Positions 6,382 through 11,707 are shown, counted from the first letter of the stretch. The stretch: 14,254 nucleotides of DNA from JAHWKI01 sp035513575 (GCA_035513575.1 DATKBW010000192.1:1-14254); one strand, 5' to 3'. Program-made: numbers and translations. Notes: generated by a model from the sequence alone, not told the origin.

Positions 6382-6423
6382 CTGACCGCTGACCCCTGAG
6401 CTTTGAAATCTGAGCACTGAATC
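6382..6423. repeat. Heptad repeat CTGANNN x6 before leuS
   Basis: Six consecutive 7-bp units begin at 6382, 6389, 6396, 6403, 6410 and 6417. Five start CTGA and one starts TTGA; the last three bases vary. It ends 10 bp before the leuS ATG, so it lies in the leuS leader. The same family appears in two tRNA spacers at 10352-10379 and 10991-11018. Confidence 0.8.
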
Positions 6424-6433
6424 CGGTTCTGGA

Positions 6434-8932
6434 ATGTCCGACAGCTACCGCCCGTCCGAGATCGAGAAGAAGTGGCAGACCCGCTGGGATGAGGAGGGGG
6501 TGAACGCCCTCGACGAGGAGACGCTCCTCGCCGCGGAGCAGCCCTTCTTCAACCTCATGATGTTCCCCTACCCCTCCGCCGAGGGGCTCCACGTCGGGAA
6601 CATCTACGCGTTCACGGGCGCGGACGTGTACGGCCGGTATCAGCGCCTCCGCGGTCAGACCGTGTTCGAGCCCATCGGCTTCGACGCGTTCGGGATCCAT
6701 AGCGAGAACTTCGCGCTCAGGATCGGCACCCACCCCATGGAGCTGATCCCGCGGAACGTCGCGAACTTCACGCGGCAGCTGCGCCGCACCGGCGCCATGT
6801 ACGACTGGAGCCACACCGTCAACACGACGGACCCGTCGTACTACAAGTGGACGCAGTGGATCTTCCTGAAGCTCCTCGAGCGCGGGCTCGCCGAGAAGAA
6901 GGAGGCGCCGGTCAACTGGTGCCCCTCGTGTCAGACCGTGCTCGCCAACGAGCAGGTCATCGCCGGCGCGTGCGAGCGGTGCGGCACGCCCGTCGAGCAG
7001 CGGTTCCTCAGCCAGTGGTTCTTCCGCATCACCGACTACACGGAGCGGCTCCTGGGCAACCTGGGCTGGATCGACTGGTCCGAGTCCACGAAGAAGGCGC
7101 AGGACAACTGGATCGGGAAGAGCGAGGGCGCCCTCGTGCGCTTCCCCTTCGCCCGGCCGAAGGTCGCCGAGGACCGCCACGCCATGGCGACGCTCCACGA
7201 CGGCCGCCCCGTCATCGAGGTCTTCACGACGCGCCCCGACACGCTCTTCGGCGCCACCTTCATGGTCCTCGCCCCCGAGCACCCGGCGGTGGACGTGCTG
7301 ACGAGCGAGGGCCAGCGCGAGGAGGTGGACGCGTACCGGCGCAGGGCCTCCGCCATGGACCTGGTCTCCCGCAAGAAGACCGACAAGGAGAAGACCGGCG
7401 TCTTCACCGGCGGCCACGCCATCAATCCCGTGACCGGCGACGAGATCCAGGTCTGGATCGCCGACTACGTCCTCATGGAGTACGGCACCGGCGCCATCAT
7501 GGCGGTACCCGGCCACGACGAGCGGGACTTCGAGTTCGCGACGAAGTACGACCTGCCCATCCGGCGCGTGGTCGCCGCCGACGACGAGGACGCGTCGACG
7601 CCGCTGGAGGCCGCGTATGTCGGCGATGGCGTCGTCGTCAACTCGGGCGAGTTCGATGGCATGGCCTGGCAGGACGCGAAGCGGGAGATCACGCGCTGGC
7701 TCGCCGAGCGCGGGCTGGGCGAGGAGCGCATCAACTACCGGCTCCACGACTGGTGCATCTCCCGCCAGCGCTACTGGGGGCCGCCCATCCCCGTCATCTA
7801 CTGCGACGCGTGCGGCACGGTGCCCGTCCCGGAGACAGACCTCCCCGTGGAGCTGCCGTTCGTCGAGGACTACAAGCCCGACGCCTCCGGGATCAGCCCC
7901 CTCGCCCGCGTCGAGTCCTGGTACCGCGTCCCGTGCCCGTCGTGCGGCGCCGAGGGAAGGCGGGAGACGGACGTGAGCGACACGTTCCTCGACTCGTCCT
8001 GGTACTTCCTGCGCTACCCCTCCACCGCCATCGACGATGAGGCGTTCGAGGCCCGGCGCACGAAGCGCTGGCTCCCCGTGGACATGTACATCGGCGGCGA
8101 GGAGCACGCGGTGCTGCACCTGCTGTACAGCCGCTTCATCACCATGGTCCTCCACGACATGGGGCTGCTCGAGTTCTCGGAGCCCTACGAGCGCTTCCGC
8201 AAGCACGGCCTCATCGTCCGCGAGGGCGCCAAGATGTCCAAGTCGCGGGGCAACGTCGTCGTCCCGGACGAGTACATCGAAGAGTGGGGCGCGGACACGT
8301 TCCGGACCTACCTGATGTTCCTCGGCCCGTACCAGGAGGGCGGCGACTTCCGCGACCAGGGGCTCAGCGGACCCCACGGCTTCTACAGCCGCCTGTGGGA
8401 CACCGTCGTGCGCGACGAGCTCGGCGACGCACCCATCGAGGGCGACCTGGAGCGGAAGCTCCACGCCACCATCCGCAAGGTCACCGGCGACCTGGACACG
8501 CTCAGCTACAACACCGCCATCGCCGCCATGATGGAGTACCTGAACGCCGTGCGGGAGGGCGGCCGGAAGGCGAACCGCGCCGAGGTCGAGCCGCTCGTGG
8601 TCCTCGCCGCGCCCTTCGCCCCCCACCTCGCCTCCGAGCTCCGCGAACGACTCGGCCACGAGGAGCCCCTGTTCGTCAAGCAGCGGCCCGCCGGCAACCC
8701 CGTCCGCTGGCCGGCCTTCGACCCCGACAGGGCCACCGCCGACACCATCGAGCTCGTGGTGCAGGTGAACGGCAAGGTCCGGGCTCGGATGCAGATGCCG
8801 CGAGGCCTCGACAAGGAGGCCGCCCAGCAGGCCGCCCTCGCCGACGAGAACGTGCGGAAGCAGATGGACGGGAAGCAGGTCCGGAAGGTGATCTTCGTGC
8901 CGGATCGGCTGATCAACCTCGTCGTGGGCTGA
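6434..8932 (+). CDS. leuS: Leucyl-tRNA synthetase
   Basis: An 832-aa class I synthetase that charges tRNA-Leu in the cytoplasm. The HIGH-type motif is in PYPSAEGLHVGN (45-56) and reads HVGN. The KMSKS loop is GAKMSKSRGN (598-607). Zinc-type cysteine pairs occur at C163/C166 and C180/C183, and at C457/C460 and C501/C504. The CP1 editing domain is present, with the threonine-rich TTRPDTLFG (265-273) and MAVPGHDERDFEFA (356-369). The anticodon-binding region and the C-terminal VVQVNGKVRARM (775-786) are complete. The active-site block reads EPIGFDAFGIHSENFA (79-94) where common LeuRS have a Leu-Pro-Ala-Glu-Asn form, so this belongs to a divergent subfamily. The ribosome binding site is weak. The heptad repeat lies in the leader, and the tRNA array with two tRNA-Leu genes lies downstream. 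Confidence 0.97.
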   Translation: MSDSYRPSEIEKKWQTRWDEEGVNALDEETLLAAEQPFFNLMMFPYPSAEGLHVGNIYAFTGADVYGRYQRLRGQTVFEPIGFDAFGIHSENFALRIGTHPMELIPRNVANFTRQLRRTGAMYDWSHTVNTTDPSYYKWTQWIFLKLLERGLAEKKEAPVNWCPSCQTVLANEQVIAGACERCGTPVEQRFLSQWFFRITDYTERLLGNLGWIDWSESTKKAQDNWIGKSEGALVRFPFARPKVAEDRHAMATLHDGRPVIEVFTTRPDTLFGATFMVLAPEHPAVDVLTSEGQREEVDAYRRRASAMDLVSRKKTDKEKTGVFTGGHAINPVTGDEIQVWIADYVLMEYGTGAIMAVPGHDERDFEFATKYDLPIRRVVAADDEDASTPLEAAYVGDGVVVNSGEFDGMAWQDAKREITRWLAERGLGEERINYRLHDWCISRQRYWGPPIPVIYCDACGTVPVPETDLPVELPFVEDYKPDASGISPLARVESWYRVPCPSCGAEGRRETDVSDTFLDSSWYFLRYPSTAIDDEAFEARRTKRWLPVDMYIGGEEHAVLHLLYSRFITMVLHDMGLLEFSEPYERFRKHGLIVREGAKMSKSRGNVVVPDEYIEEWGADTFRTYLMFLGPYQEGGDFRDQGLSGPHGFYSRLWDTVVRDELGDAPIEGDLERKLHATIRKVTGDLDTLSYNTAIAAMMEYLNAVREGGRKANRAEVEPLVVLAAPFAPHLASELRERLGHEEPLFVKQRPAGNPVRWPAFDPDRATADTIELVVQVNGKVRARMQMPRGLDKEAAQQAALADENVRKQMDGKQVRKVIFVPDRLINLVVG

Positions 8933-8956
8933 ACGCCCGCGACGGTCGAGCCCTCC

Positions 8957-8992
8957 TTTCACGCGAAGCCGCGAGGGGGCGAAGACGCGAAG
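8957..8992. repeat. Left arm of ACGCGAAG octamer inverted repeat
   Basis: TTTC followed by four 8-bp units, ACGCGAAG, CCGCGAGG, GGGCGAAG and ACGCGAAG. The reverse complement of 9077-9112 has the same layout, with five differences over 36 positions. It lies just after the leuS stop. Confidence 0.85.
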
Positions 8993-9076
8993 AACGGCTA
9001 CAAAGAAAAAATGAGCCCCGGTGACAAGAGGGCGCCCGGTGTTCCATCGTCCCCAGACGGTCCGTTTTCGGTTCCG

Positions 9077-9112
9077 CTTCGCGTCTTCGCCTCTTCGCGT
9101 CTGCGCGTGAAA
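9077..9112. repeat. Right arm of ACGCGAAG octamer inverted repeat
   Basis: Read on the minus strand this is TTTC, then ACGCGCAG, ACGCGAAG, AGGCGAAG and ACGCGAAG. The arms are separated by 84 bp (8993-9076) that shows no gene. The pair could fold in RNA as a long stem downstream of leuS. Confidence 0.85.
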
Positions 9113-9175
9113 TCGACCGTATCCGAGCGCGGCTTTTCCCGTGTCCCGGAAGGCCTCTCGGGTGCTCCGGAATCG

Positions 9176-9189
9176 CCCTTCGCGAAGGG
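9176..9189. promoter_or_regulatory. 14-bp perfect palindrome next to the tRNA-fMet -35
   Basis: CCCTTCGCGAAGGG ends one base before the TTGACA hexamer. It could be a protein site or a short hairpin; its position against the -35 suggests a regulatory role, which is inferred. Confidence 0.4.
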
Positions 9190-9218
9190 TTGACATGCCG
9201 GAAAACCGCGGCTAGCTT
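9190..9218 (+). promoter_or_regulatory. Promoter of tRNA-fMet
   Basis: TTGACA (9190-9195), 17 bp, TAGCTT (9213-9218). The tRNA starts 11 bp after the -10, so the 5' leader is only a few bases. The same spacing and -10 precede tRNA-Ser(CGA) at 13217-13245. Confidence 0.75.
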
Positions 9219-9229
9219 GGTGGTCTTGA

Positions 9230-9303
9230 CGCGGGGTGGAGCAGTCTGGTAGCTCGCCGGGCTCATAACCCGGAGGTCGCGGGTTCAAATCCCGCCCCCG
9301 CTA
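9230..9303 (+). tRNA. tRNA-fMet (CAT), initiator
   Basis: Anticodon CAT at 9264-9266. Initiator features are the three G-C pairs GGG/CCC in the anticodon stem and an unpaired first acceptor position. That mismatch is C1-U72 here rather than the usual C1-A72. CCA is not encoded. It has its own promoter and terminator. Confidence 0.97.
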
Positions 9304-9317
9304 TTCGGCAAGGCTGG

Positions 9318-9355
9318 AAAGCCCGCCCGCCCACTGTCTTGCGGGGCGGGCTTTT
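9318..9355 (+). terminator. Rho-independent terminator after tRNA-fMet
   Basis: AAAGCCCGCCC (9318-9328) pairs perfectly with GGGCGGGCTTT (9344-9354), an 11-bp stem ending in TTTT. It separates tRNA-fMet from the rest of the array, so the following tRNA genes need another promoter or read-through. Confidence 0.85.
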
Positions 9356-9402
9356 CAATCGAAGGGACGGGTCGCCGGCCCGAACAATACAGGTTGTGCG
9401 CA

Positions 9403-9475
9403 GGCCAGGTAGCTCAGCTGGTAGAGCACACGACTGAAAATCGTGGTGTCGGCGGTTCGACTCCGCCCCTGGCCA
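9403..9475 (+). tRNA. tRNA-Phe (GAA)
   Basis: Full cloverleaf with acceptor GGCCAGG/CCTGGCC, anticodon stem CACGA/TCGTG and anticodon GAA at 9436-9438. Discriminator A; CCA not encoded. I see no clear promoter in the 47 bp between the fMet terminator and this gene. Confidence 0.97.
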
Positions 9476-9483
9476 TGAGGTCT

Positions 9484-9556
9484 AGGTCCGTAGCTCAATT
9501 GGTAGAGCACCGGTCTCCAAAACCGGCGGTTGGGGGTTCGAGTCCCTCCGGGCCTG
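9484..9556 (+). tRNA. tRNA-Trp (CCA)
   Basis: Acceptor AGGTCCG/CGGGCCT, anticodon stem CCGGT/ACCGG and anticodon CCA at 9517-9519. Discriminator G as expected for tRNA-Trp. It lies 8 bp after tRNA-Phe, so the two are probably one transcript. Confidence 0.97.
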
Positions 9557-9605
9557 TCGGCGTCTGGCGGGTCACCATGCCCCCGGAAGCCGGAAGGGCG
9601 CAACT

Positions 9606-9678
9606 GCCCCCATCGTCTAGTGGCCTAGGATATCTGGTTCTCAGCCAGAAGACCGGGGTTCGATTCCCCGTGGGGGTA
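9606..9678 (+). tRNA. tRNA-Glu (CTC)
   Basis: Acceptor GCCCCCA/TGGGGGT with a G-U first pair, anticodon stem TCTGG/CCAGA, anticodon CTC at 9640-9642. This is the rarer C34 isoacceptor for GAG codons. A 13-bp leader, GGAAGGGCGCAAC, ends one base before it. Confidence 0.95.
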
Positions 9679-9775
9679 TGGGCGGGTCGCTTGTGCGGGA
9701 AGGGCCGCCTGCGCGTGGCGGGCCCGGCCTGGCGAGACGAAGGAGGGCCATGCCCGGAGTTGGAAGGGCGCGACG

Positions 9776-9847
9776 GCCCCCATCGTCTAACGGCTAGGAC
9801 GCCAGCCTTTCAAGCTGGTAACCGGGGTTCGATTCCCCGTGGGGGCA
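9776..9847 (+). tRNA. tRNA-Glu (TTC)
   Basis: Acceptor GCCCCCA/TGGGGGC, anticodon stem CCAGC/GCTGG, anticodon TTC at 9809-9811. It is the only anticodon in the window with T at position 34. The leader GGAAGGGCGCGAC at 9762-9774 repeats that of the previous Glu gene. Confidence 0.97.
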
Positions 9848-9898
9848 TGCGGAACGGAGAGGGAGGGCGCCGGAGAGGCCTGGCCGGGATTGAAATGT

Positions 9899-9974
9899 GC
9901 GGGACTAGCTCAGTTGGTAGAGCGTCACGTTGCCAACGTGAAGGTCGCCGGTTCGAGCCCGGTGTCCCGCTCCA
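9899..9974 (+). tRNA. tRNA-Gly (GCC), CCA encoded
   Basis: Acceptor GCGGGAC/GTCCCGC, anticodon stem TCACG/CGTGA, anticodon GCC, discriminator T. CCA follows directly at 9972-9974. It is the only tRNA here with templated CCA, and its last base abuts the first base of tRNA-Asp. Confidence 0.96.
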
Positions 9975-10048
9975 GGGGCTGTAGCTCAGTTGGTTAGAGT
10001 GCCGGTCTGTCACACCGGAGGTCGCGGGTTCGAGTCCCGTCAGCCCCG
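9975..10048 (+). tRNA. tRNA-Asp (GTC)
   Basis: Acceptor GGGGCTG/CAGCCCC, anticodon stem CCGGT/ACCGG, anticodon GTC at 10009-10011, discriminator G. No spacer separates it from tRNA-Gly(GCC). Confidence 0.97.
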
Positions 10049-10087
10049 TTCGGCTGTTTGAAAAACGAGGTGCGGCATGGTTGAAAG

Positions 10088-10112
10088 GGCCCGCCACTTC
10101 GCGTGGCGGGCC
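10088..10112 (+). terminator. Strong hairpin in Asp-Ala spacer, terminator or processing stem
   Basis: GGCCCGCCAC and GTGGCGGGCC form a perfect 10-bp stem with a TTCGC loop. No T-run follows. A weaker related stem (GGCCGCC with GGCGGGCC) lies in the spacer between the two Glu genes, at about 9703-9724. Confidence 0.5.
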
Positions 10113-10166
10113 TGCGTTCGGAAAGAGGTCGAAGCGAGCGCGCTTCGGCATCCGGAAGGGCGCGAC

Positions 10167-10239
10167 GGGGCTGTAGCTCAGTTGGGAGAGCGCCTGAATG
10201 GCATTCAGGAGGTCAGGGGTTCGACTCCCCTCAGCTCCA
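10167..10239 (+). tRNA. tRNA-Ala (GGC)
   Basis: Acceptor GGGGCTG/CAGCTCC with the alanine identity pair G3-U70; anticodon stem CCTGA/TCAGG; anticodon GGC at 10200-10202; discriminator A. Outside the anticodon arm it is identical to tRNA-Ala(CGC) at 10805. The shared leader GGAAGGGCGCGAC abuts it. Confidence 0.97.
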
Positions 10240-10255
10240 TGCTGGTGAAGTGTTC

Positions 10256-10339
10256 GCTCGGATGGCGGAACTGGCAGACGCGCAGGATTCAGGATCCTGT
10301 GGGGGCAACCTCGTGAGGGTTCGAATCCCTCTCCGAGCA
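10256..10339 (+). tRNA. tRNA-Leu (CAG)
   Basis: Class II tRNA with a long variable arm. Acceptor GCTCGGA/TCCGAGC, anticodon stem CAGGA/TCCTG, anticodon CAG at 10290-10292, discriminator A. It serves CTG, the dominant Leu codon in GC-rich genes. Confidence 0.97.
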
Positions 10340-10351
10340 CTTCTTTTCAGA

Positions 10352-10379
10352 ATGAAATCCGACTCCTGAAATCCGAAAT
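10352..10379. repeat. Heptad repeat between two tRNA-Leu genes
   Basis: Four consecutive 7-bp units, ATGAAAT, CCGACTC, CTGAAAT and CCGAAAT, fill most of the 42-bp spacer. They match the CTGANNN family seen before leuS (6382) and before the tRNA-Gly(CCC) group (10991). Confidence 0.75.
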
Positions 10380-10381
10380 AT

Positions 10382-10465
10382 GCCCACGTGCTGAAATTGG
10401 TAGACAGGCTGGTTTGAGGGACCAGTGCCGGAAACGGCGTACAGGTTCGAGTCCTGTCGTGGGCA
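10382..10465 (+). tRNA. tRNA-Leu (GAG)
   Basis: Class II tRNA. Acceptor GCCCACG/CGTGGGC, anticodon stem CTGGT/ACCAG, anticodon GAG at 10416-10418, variable-arm stem GCCG/CGGC, discriminator A. Confidence 0.97.
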
Positions 10466-10479
10466 TGGTGGTCTAGTGC

Positions 10480-10563
10480 GGTGGGGTACCGAAGCGGCCA
10501 AACGGGGCAGACTGTAAATCTGCTGGGCCATGCCCTACGAAGGTTCGAATCCTTCCCCCACCA
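10480..10563 (+). tRNA. tRNA-Tyr (GTA)
   Basis: Bacterial class II tRNA-Tyr with a long variable arm. Acceptor GGTGGGG/CCCCACC, anticodon stem GCAGA/TCTGC, anticodon GTA at 10514-10516, discriminator A. Confidence 0.97.
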
Positions 10564-10606
10564 TCGTTTCGCCCCTCCCGGGGTGTTCGCCTCGCAAGGT
10601 GGGTCT

Positions 10607-10626
10607 CGCCGGATGGTCATCCGGCG
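10607..10626 (+). terminator. Hairpin in Tyr-Val spacer
   Basis: CGCCGGATG and CATCCGGCG form a perfect inverted repeat around GT. There is no T-run; it may be a terminator or a processing stem between tRNA units. Confidence 0.4.
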
Positions 10627-10635
10627 CCTGTTGAG

Positions 10636-10709
10636 GGGCGCGTAGCTCAGTTGGTTAGAGCGCTACGTTGACATCGTAGAGGTCAGAGGTTCGAGTCCTC
10701 TCGCGCCCA
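10636..10709 (+). tRNA. tRNA-Val (GAC)
   Basis: Acceptor GGGCGCG/CGCGCCC, anticodon stem CTACG/CGTAG, anticodon GAC at 10670-10672, discriminator A. Confidence 0.97.
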
Positions 10710-10711
10710 CT

Positions 10712-10740
10712 CCGGCGGACCCCGCTGCGGTCTCCGCCGG
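10712..10740 (+). terminator. Hairpin after tRNA-Val, possible terminator
   Basis: CCGGCGGA (10712-10719) and TCCGCCGG (10733-10740) pair perfectly and begin three bases after the tRNA. No T-run follows. Confidence 0.5.
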
Positions 10741-10746
10741 CACGAT

Positions 10747-10792
10747 GTGGTTGCGTGGCGTGTGGTTCGGTAGTTTGCAGGTTCGTGGTTCT
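10747..10792. repeat. Degenerate GT-rich repeat, about 7 bp period
   Basis: Units resembling GTGGTTC occur at 10747, 10755, 10762, 10769 and 10785, mostly seven bases apart. It differs from the CTGANNN family and is more degenerate. It fills the spacer before tRNA-Ala(CGC). Confidence 0.45.
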
Positions 10793-10804
10793 TGCGCGTC
10801 GCCG

Positions 10805-10877
10805 GGGGCTGTAGCTCAGTTGGGAGAGCGCTGCAATCGCACTGCAGAGGTCAGGGGTTCGACTCCCCTCAGCTCCA
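10805..10877 (+). tRNA. tRNA-Ala (CGC)
   Basis: Acceptor GGGGCTG/CAGCTCC with G3-U70, anticodon stem CTGCA/TGCAG, anticodon CGC at 10838-10840. It equals tRNA-Ala(GGC) everywhere except the anticodon arm. C34 reads GCG. Confidence 0.97.
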
Positions 10878-10881
10878 TTTC

Positions 10882-10954
10882 GCCACCATAGCTCAGCTGG
10901 TAGAGCACATCATTCGTAATGATGGGGTCCGCGGTTCGAATCCGCGTGGTGGCT
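10882..10954 (+). tRNA. tRNA-Thr (CGT)
   Basis: Acceptor GCCACCA/TGGTGGC, anticodon stem CATCA/TGATG, anticodon CGT at 10915-10917, discriminator T. It follows tRNA-Ala(CGC) by four bases. Confidence 0.97.
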
Positions 10955-10990
10955 CTTTCCAGAATTCAGCGGTCGGATTTCGCCGGTCGG

Positions 10991-11018
10991 CTGAAATCTG
11001 ACTTCCCGCTTCTGAGCG
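10991..11018. repeat. Heptad repeat in Thr-Gly spacer
   Basis: Units CTGAAAT, CTGACTT, CCCGCTT and CTGAGCG run in register. Just upstream, 10957-10988 carries related heptads on the opposite strand (complement reads CCGACCG, GCGAAAT, CCGACCG, CTGAATT), so the whole stretch can fold back on itself. Confidence 0.65.
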
Positions 11019-11026
11019 GTTAGCTT
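10998..11026 (+). promoter_or_regulatory. Possible promoter for the tRNA-Gly(CCC) to Pro group
   Basis: CTGACT (10998-11003) is followed by 17 bp and TAGCTT (11021-11026), the same -10 and spacing as the tRNA-fMet and tRNA-Ser(CGA) promoters. The -35 overlaps the heptad repeat and matches four of six consensus bases. Confidence 0.5.
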
Positions 11027-11061
11027 TCCGGGGGCCTGGCAAGCTCCGGGAATTTGCGTGT

Positions 11062-11078
11062 GCGGGCGTAGCTCAGTT
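11062..11078 (+). pseudogene. 5' fragment of tRNA-Gly(CCC)
   Basis: GCGGGCGTAGCTCAGTT equals the first 17 bases of the intact tRNA-Gly(CCC) 99 bp downstream, then stops matching. The identity extends three bases upstream of the tRNA. It is a remnant of a tandem duplication and cannot form a tRNA. Confidence 0.85.
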
Positions 11079-11101
11079 CTCGCCATGCTTCGCATGACGA
11101 G
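11079..11101 (+). other. Hairpin directly after the tRNA-Gly fragment
   Basis: CTCG-C-CATGC pairs with GCATG-A-CGAG around TTC, with one mismatch. It begins exactly where identity to the intact tRNA ends. A second hairpin, at 11109-11134 (GGATGC/GCATCC core), follows. Confidence 0.55.
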
Positions 11102-11160
11102 ACTTCCCGCTTCTGGATGCTTGGCATCCGGAGCTGGAGAGGGTTCCGGAATGGATATGT

Positions 11161-11233
11161 GCGGGCGTAGCTCAGTTGGTAGAGCATCAGCTTCCCAAGC
11201 TGAGGGTCGCCGGTTCGAGCCCGGTCGCCCGCT
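11161..11233 (+). tRNA. tRNA-Gly (CCC)
   Basis: Acceptor GCGGGCG/CGCCCGC, anticodon stem TCAGC/GCTGA, anticodon CCC at 11194-11196, discriminator T. A truncated copy of its 5' end lies upstream. Confidence 0.97.
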
Positions 11234-11256
11234 CTGATGAAGAGCGGTGGTATGAT

Positions 11257-11329
11257 TGCCCCTTGGTGTAACTGGCAACACGTCTGACTCTGGATCAGAA
11301 GAGTCCTGGTTCGAGCCCAGGAGGGGCAA
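11257..11329 (+). tRNA. tRNA-Gln (CTG)
   Basis: Acceptor TGCCCCT/AGGGGCA with the weak U1-A72 pair typical of tRNA-Gln, anticodon stem TCTGA/TCAGA, anticodon CTG at 11290-11292, discriminator A. Confidence 0.97.
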
Positions 11330-11343
11330 CTCGGTTGAGACCG

Positions 11344-11430
11344 GGAGAGGTGGCCGAGAGGCTTAAGGCGGCGCCCTGCTAAGGCGTTTGGGCCGAAAGG
11401 CCCTCGAGGGTTCGAATCCCTCCCTCTCCG
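11344..11430 (+). tRNA. tRNA-Ser (GCT)
   Basis: Class II tRNA with a long variable arm (GGGCC-GAAA-GGCCC). Acceptor GGAGAGG/CCTCTCC, anticodon stem GCGCC/GGCGT, anticodon GCT at 11378-11380, discriminator G. Confidence 0.97.
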
Positions 11431-11438
11431 CTTGCACT

Positions 11439-11523
11439 GGACGGGTGTCCGAGCGGCTCAAGGAGCACGATTGGAAATCGTGTGGGGCGCAAGCTCTCGT
11501 GGGTTCGAATCCCACCCCGTCCG
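11439..11523 (+). tRNA. tRNA-Ser (GGA)
   Basis: Class II tRNA. Acceptor GGACGGG/CCCGTCC, anticodon stem CACGA/TCGTG, anticodon GGA at 11473-11475, discriminator G. It is 8 bp after tRNA-Ser(GCT). Confidence 0.97.
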
Positions 11524-11594
11524 CTGGCCGCCGCGACGACCCGCCCGCGGGTTGCCGGCGATCCGACCGTGCCGCACCTTCGTTCATGACGACT

Positions 11595-11668
11595 CGGGGA
11601 GTAGCTCAGCCCGGTAGAGCACTGCGTTCGGGACGCAGGGGTCGCAGGTTCAAATCCTGTCTCCCCGA
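11595..11668 (+). tRNA. tRNA-Pro (CGG)
   Basis: Acceptor CGGGGAG/CTCCCCG, anticodon stem CTGCG/CGCAG, anticodon CGG at 11639-11641, discriminator A. It is the last gene of the array. Confidence 0.97.
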
Positions 11669-11676
11669 CTGGGTCG

Positions 11677-11707
11677 GCCCGGCGAGGCATGCGTGCCTCG
11701 GCCGGGC
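11677..11707 (+). terminator. Hairpin closing the tRNA array
   Basis: GCCCGGC plus GAGGCA pairs with TGCCTC plus GCCGGGC around TGCG, with a single bulged G. This 13-bp stem starts eight bases after tRNA-Pro. The tail (ATCTCTTGCT) is only moderately T-rich. Confidence 0.65.

Noticed and set aside
5858..9196. Very long minus-strand open frame opposite leuS
   Set aside because: It is antisense to a clear LeuRS gene; the open frame results from GC-rich codon use, and the translation shows no domain.
11251..11256. TATGAT as a -10 element before tRNA-Gln
   Set aside because: It directly touches the mature tRNA 5' end, so transcription could not start upstream of the gene from it.
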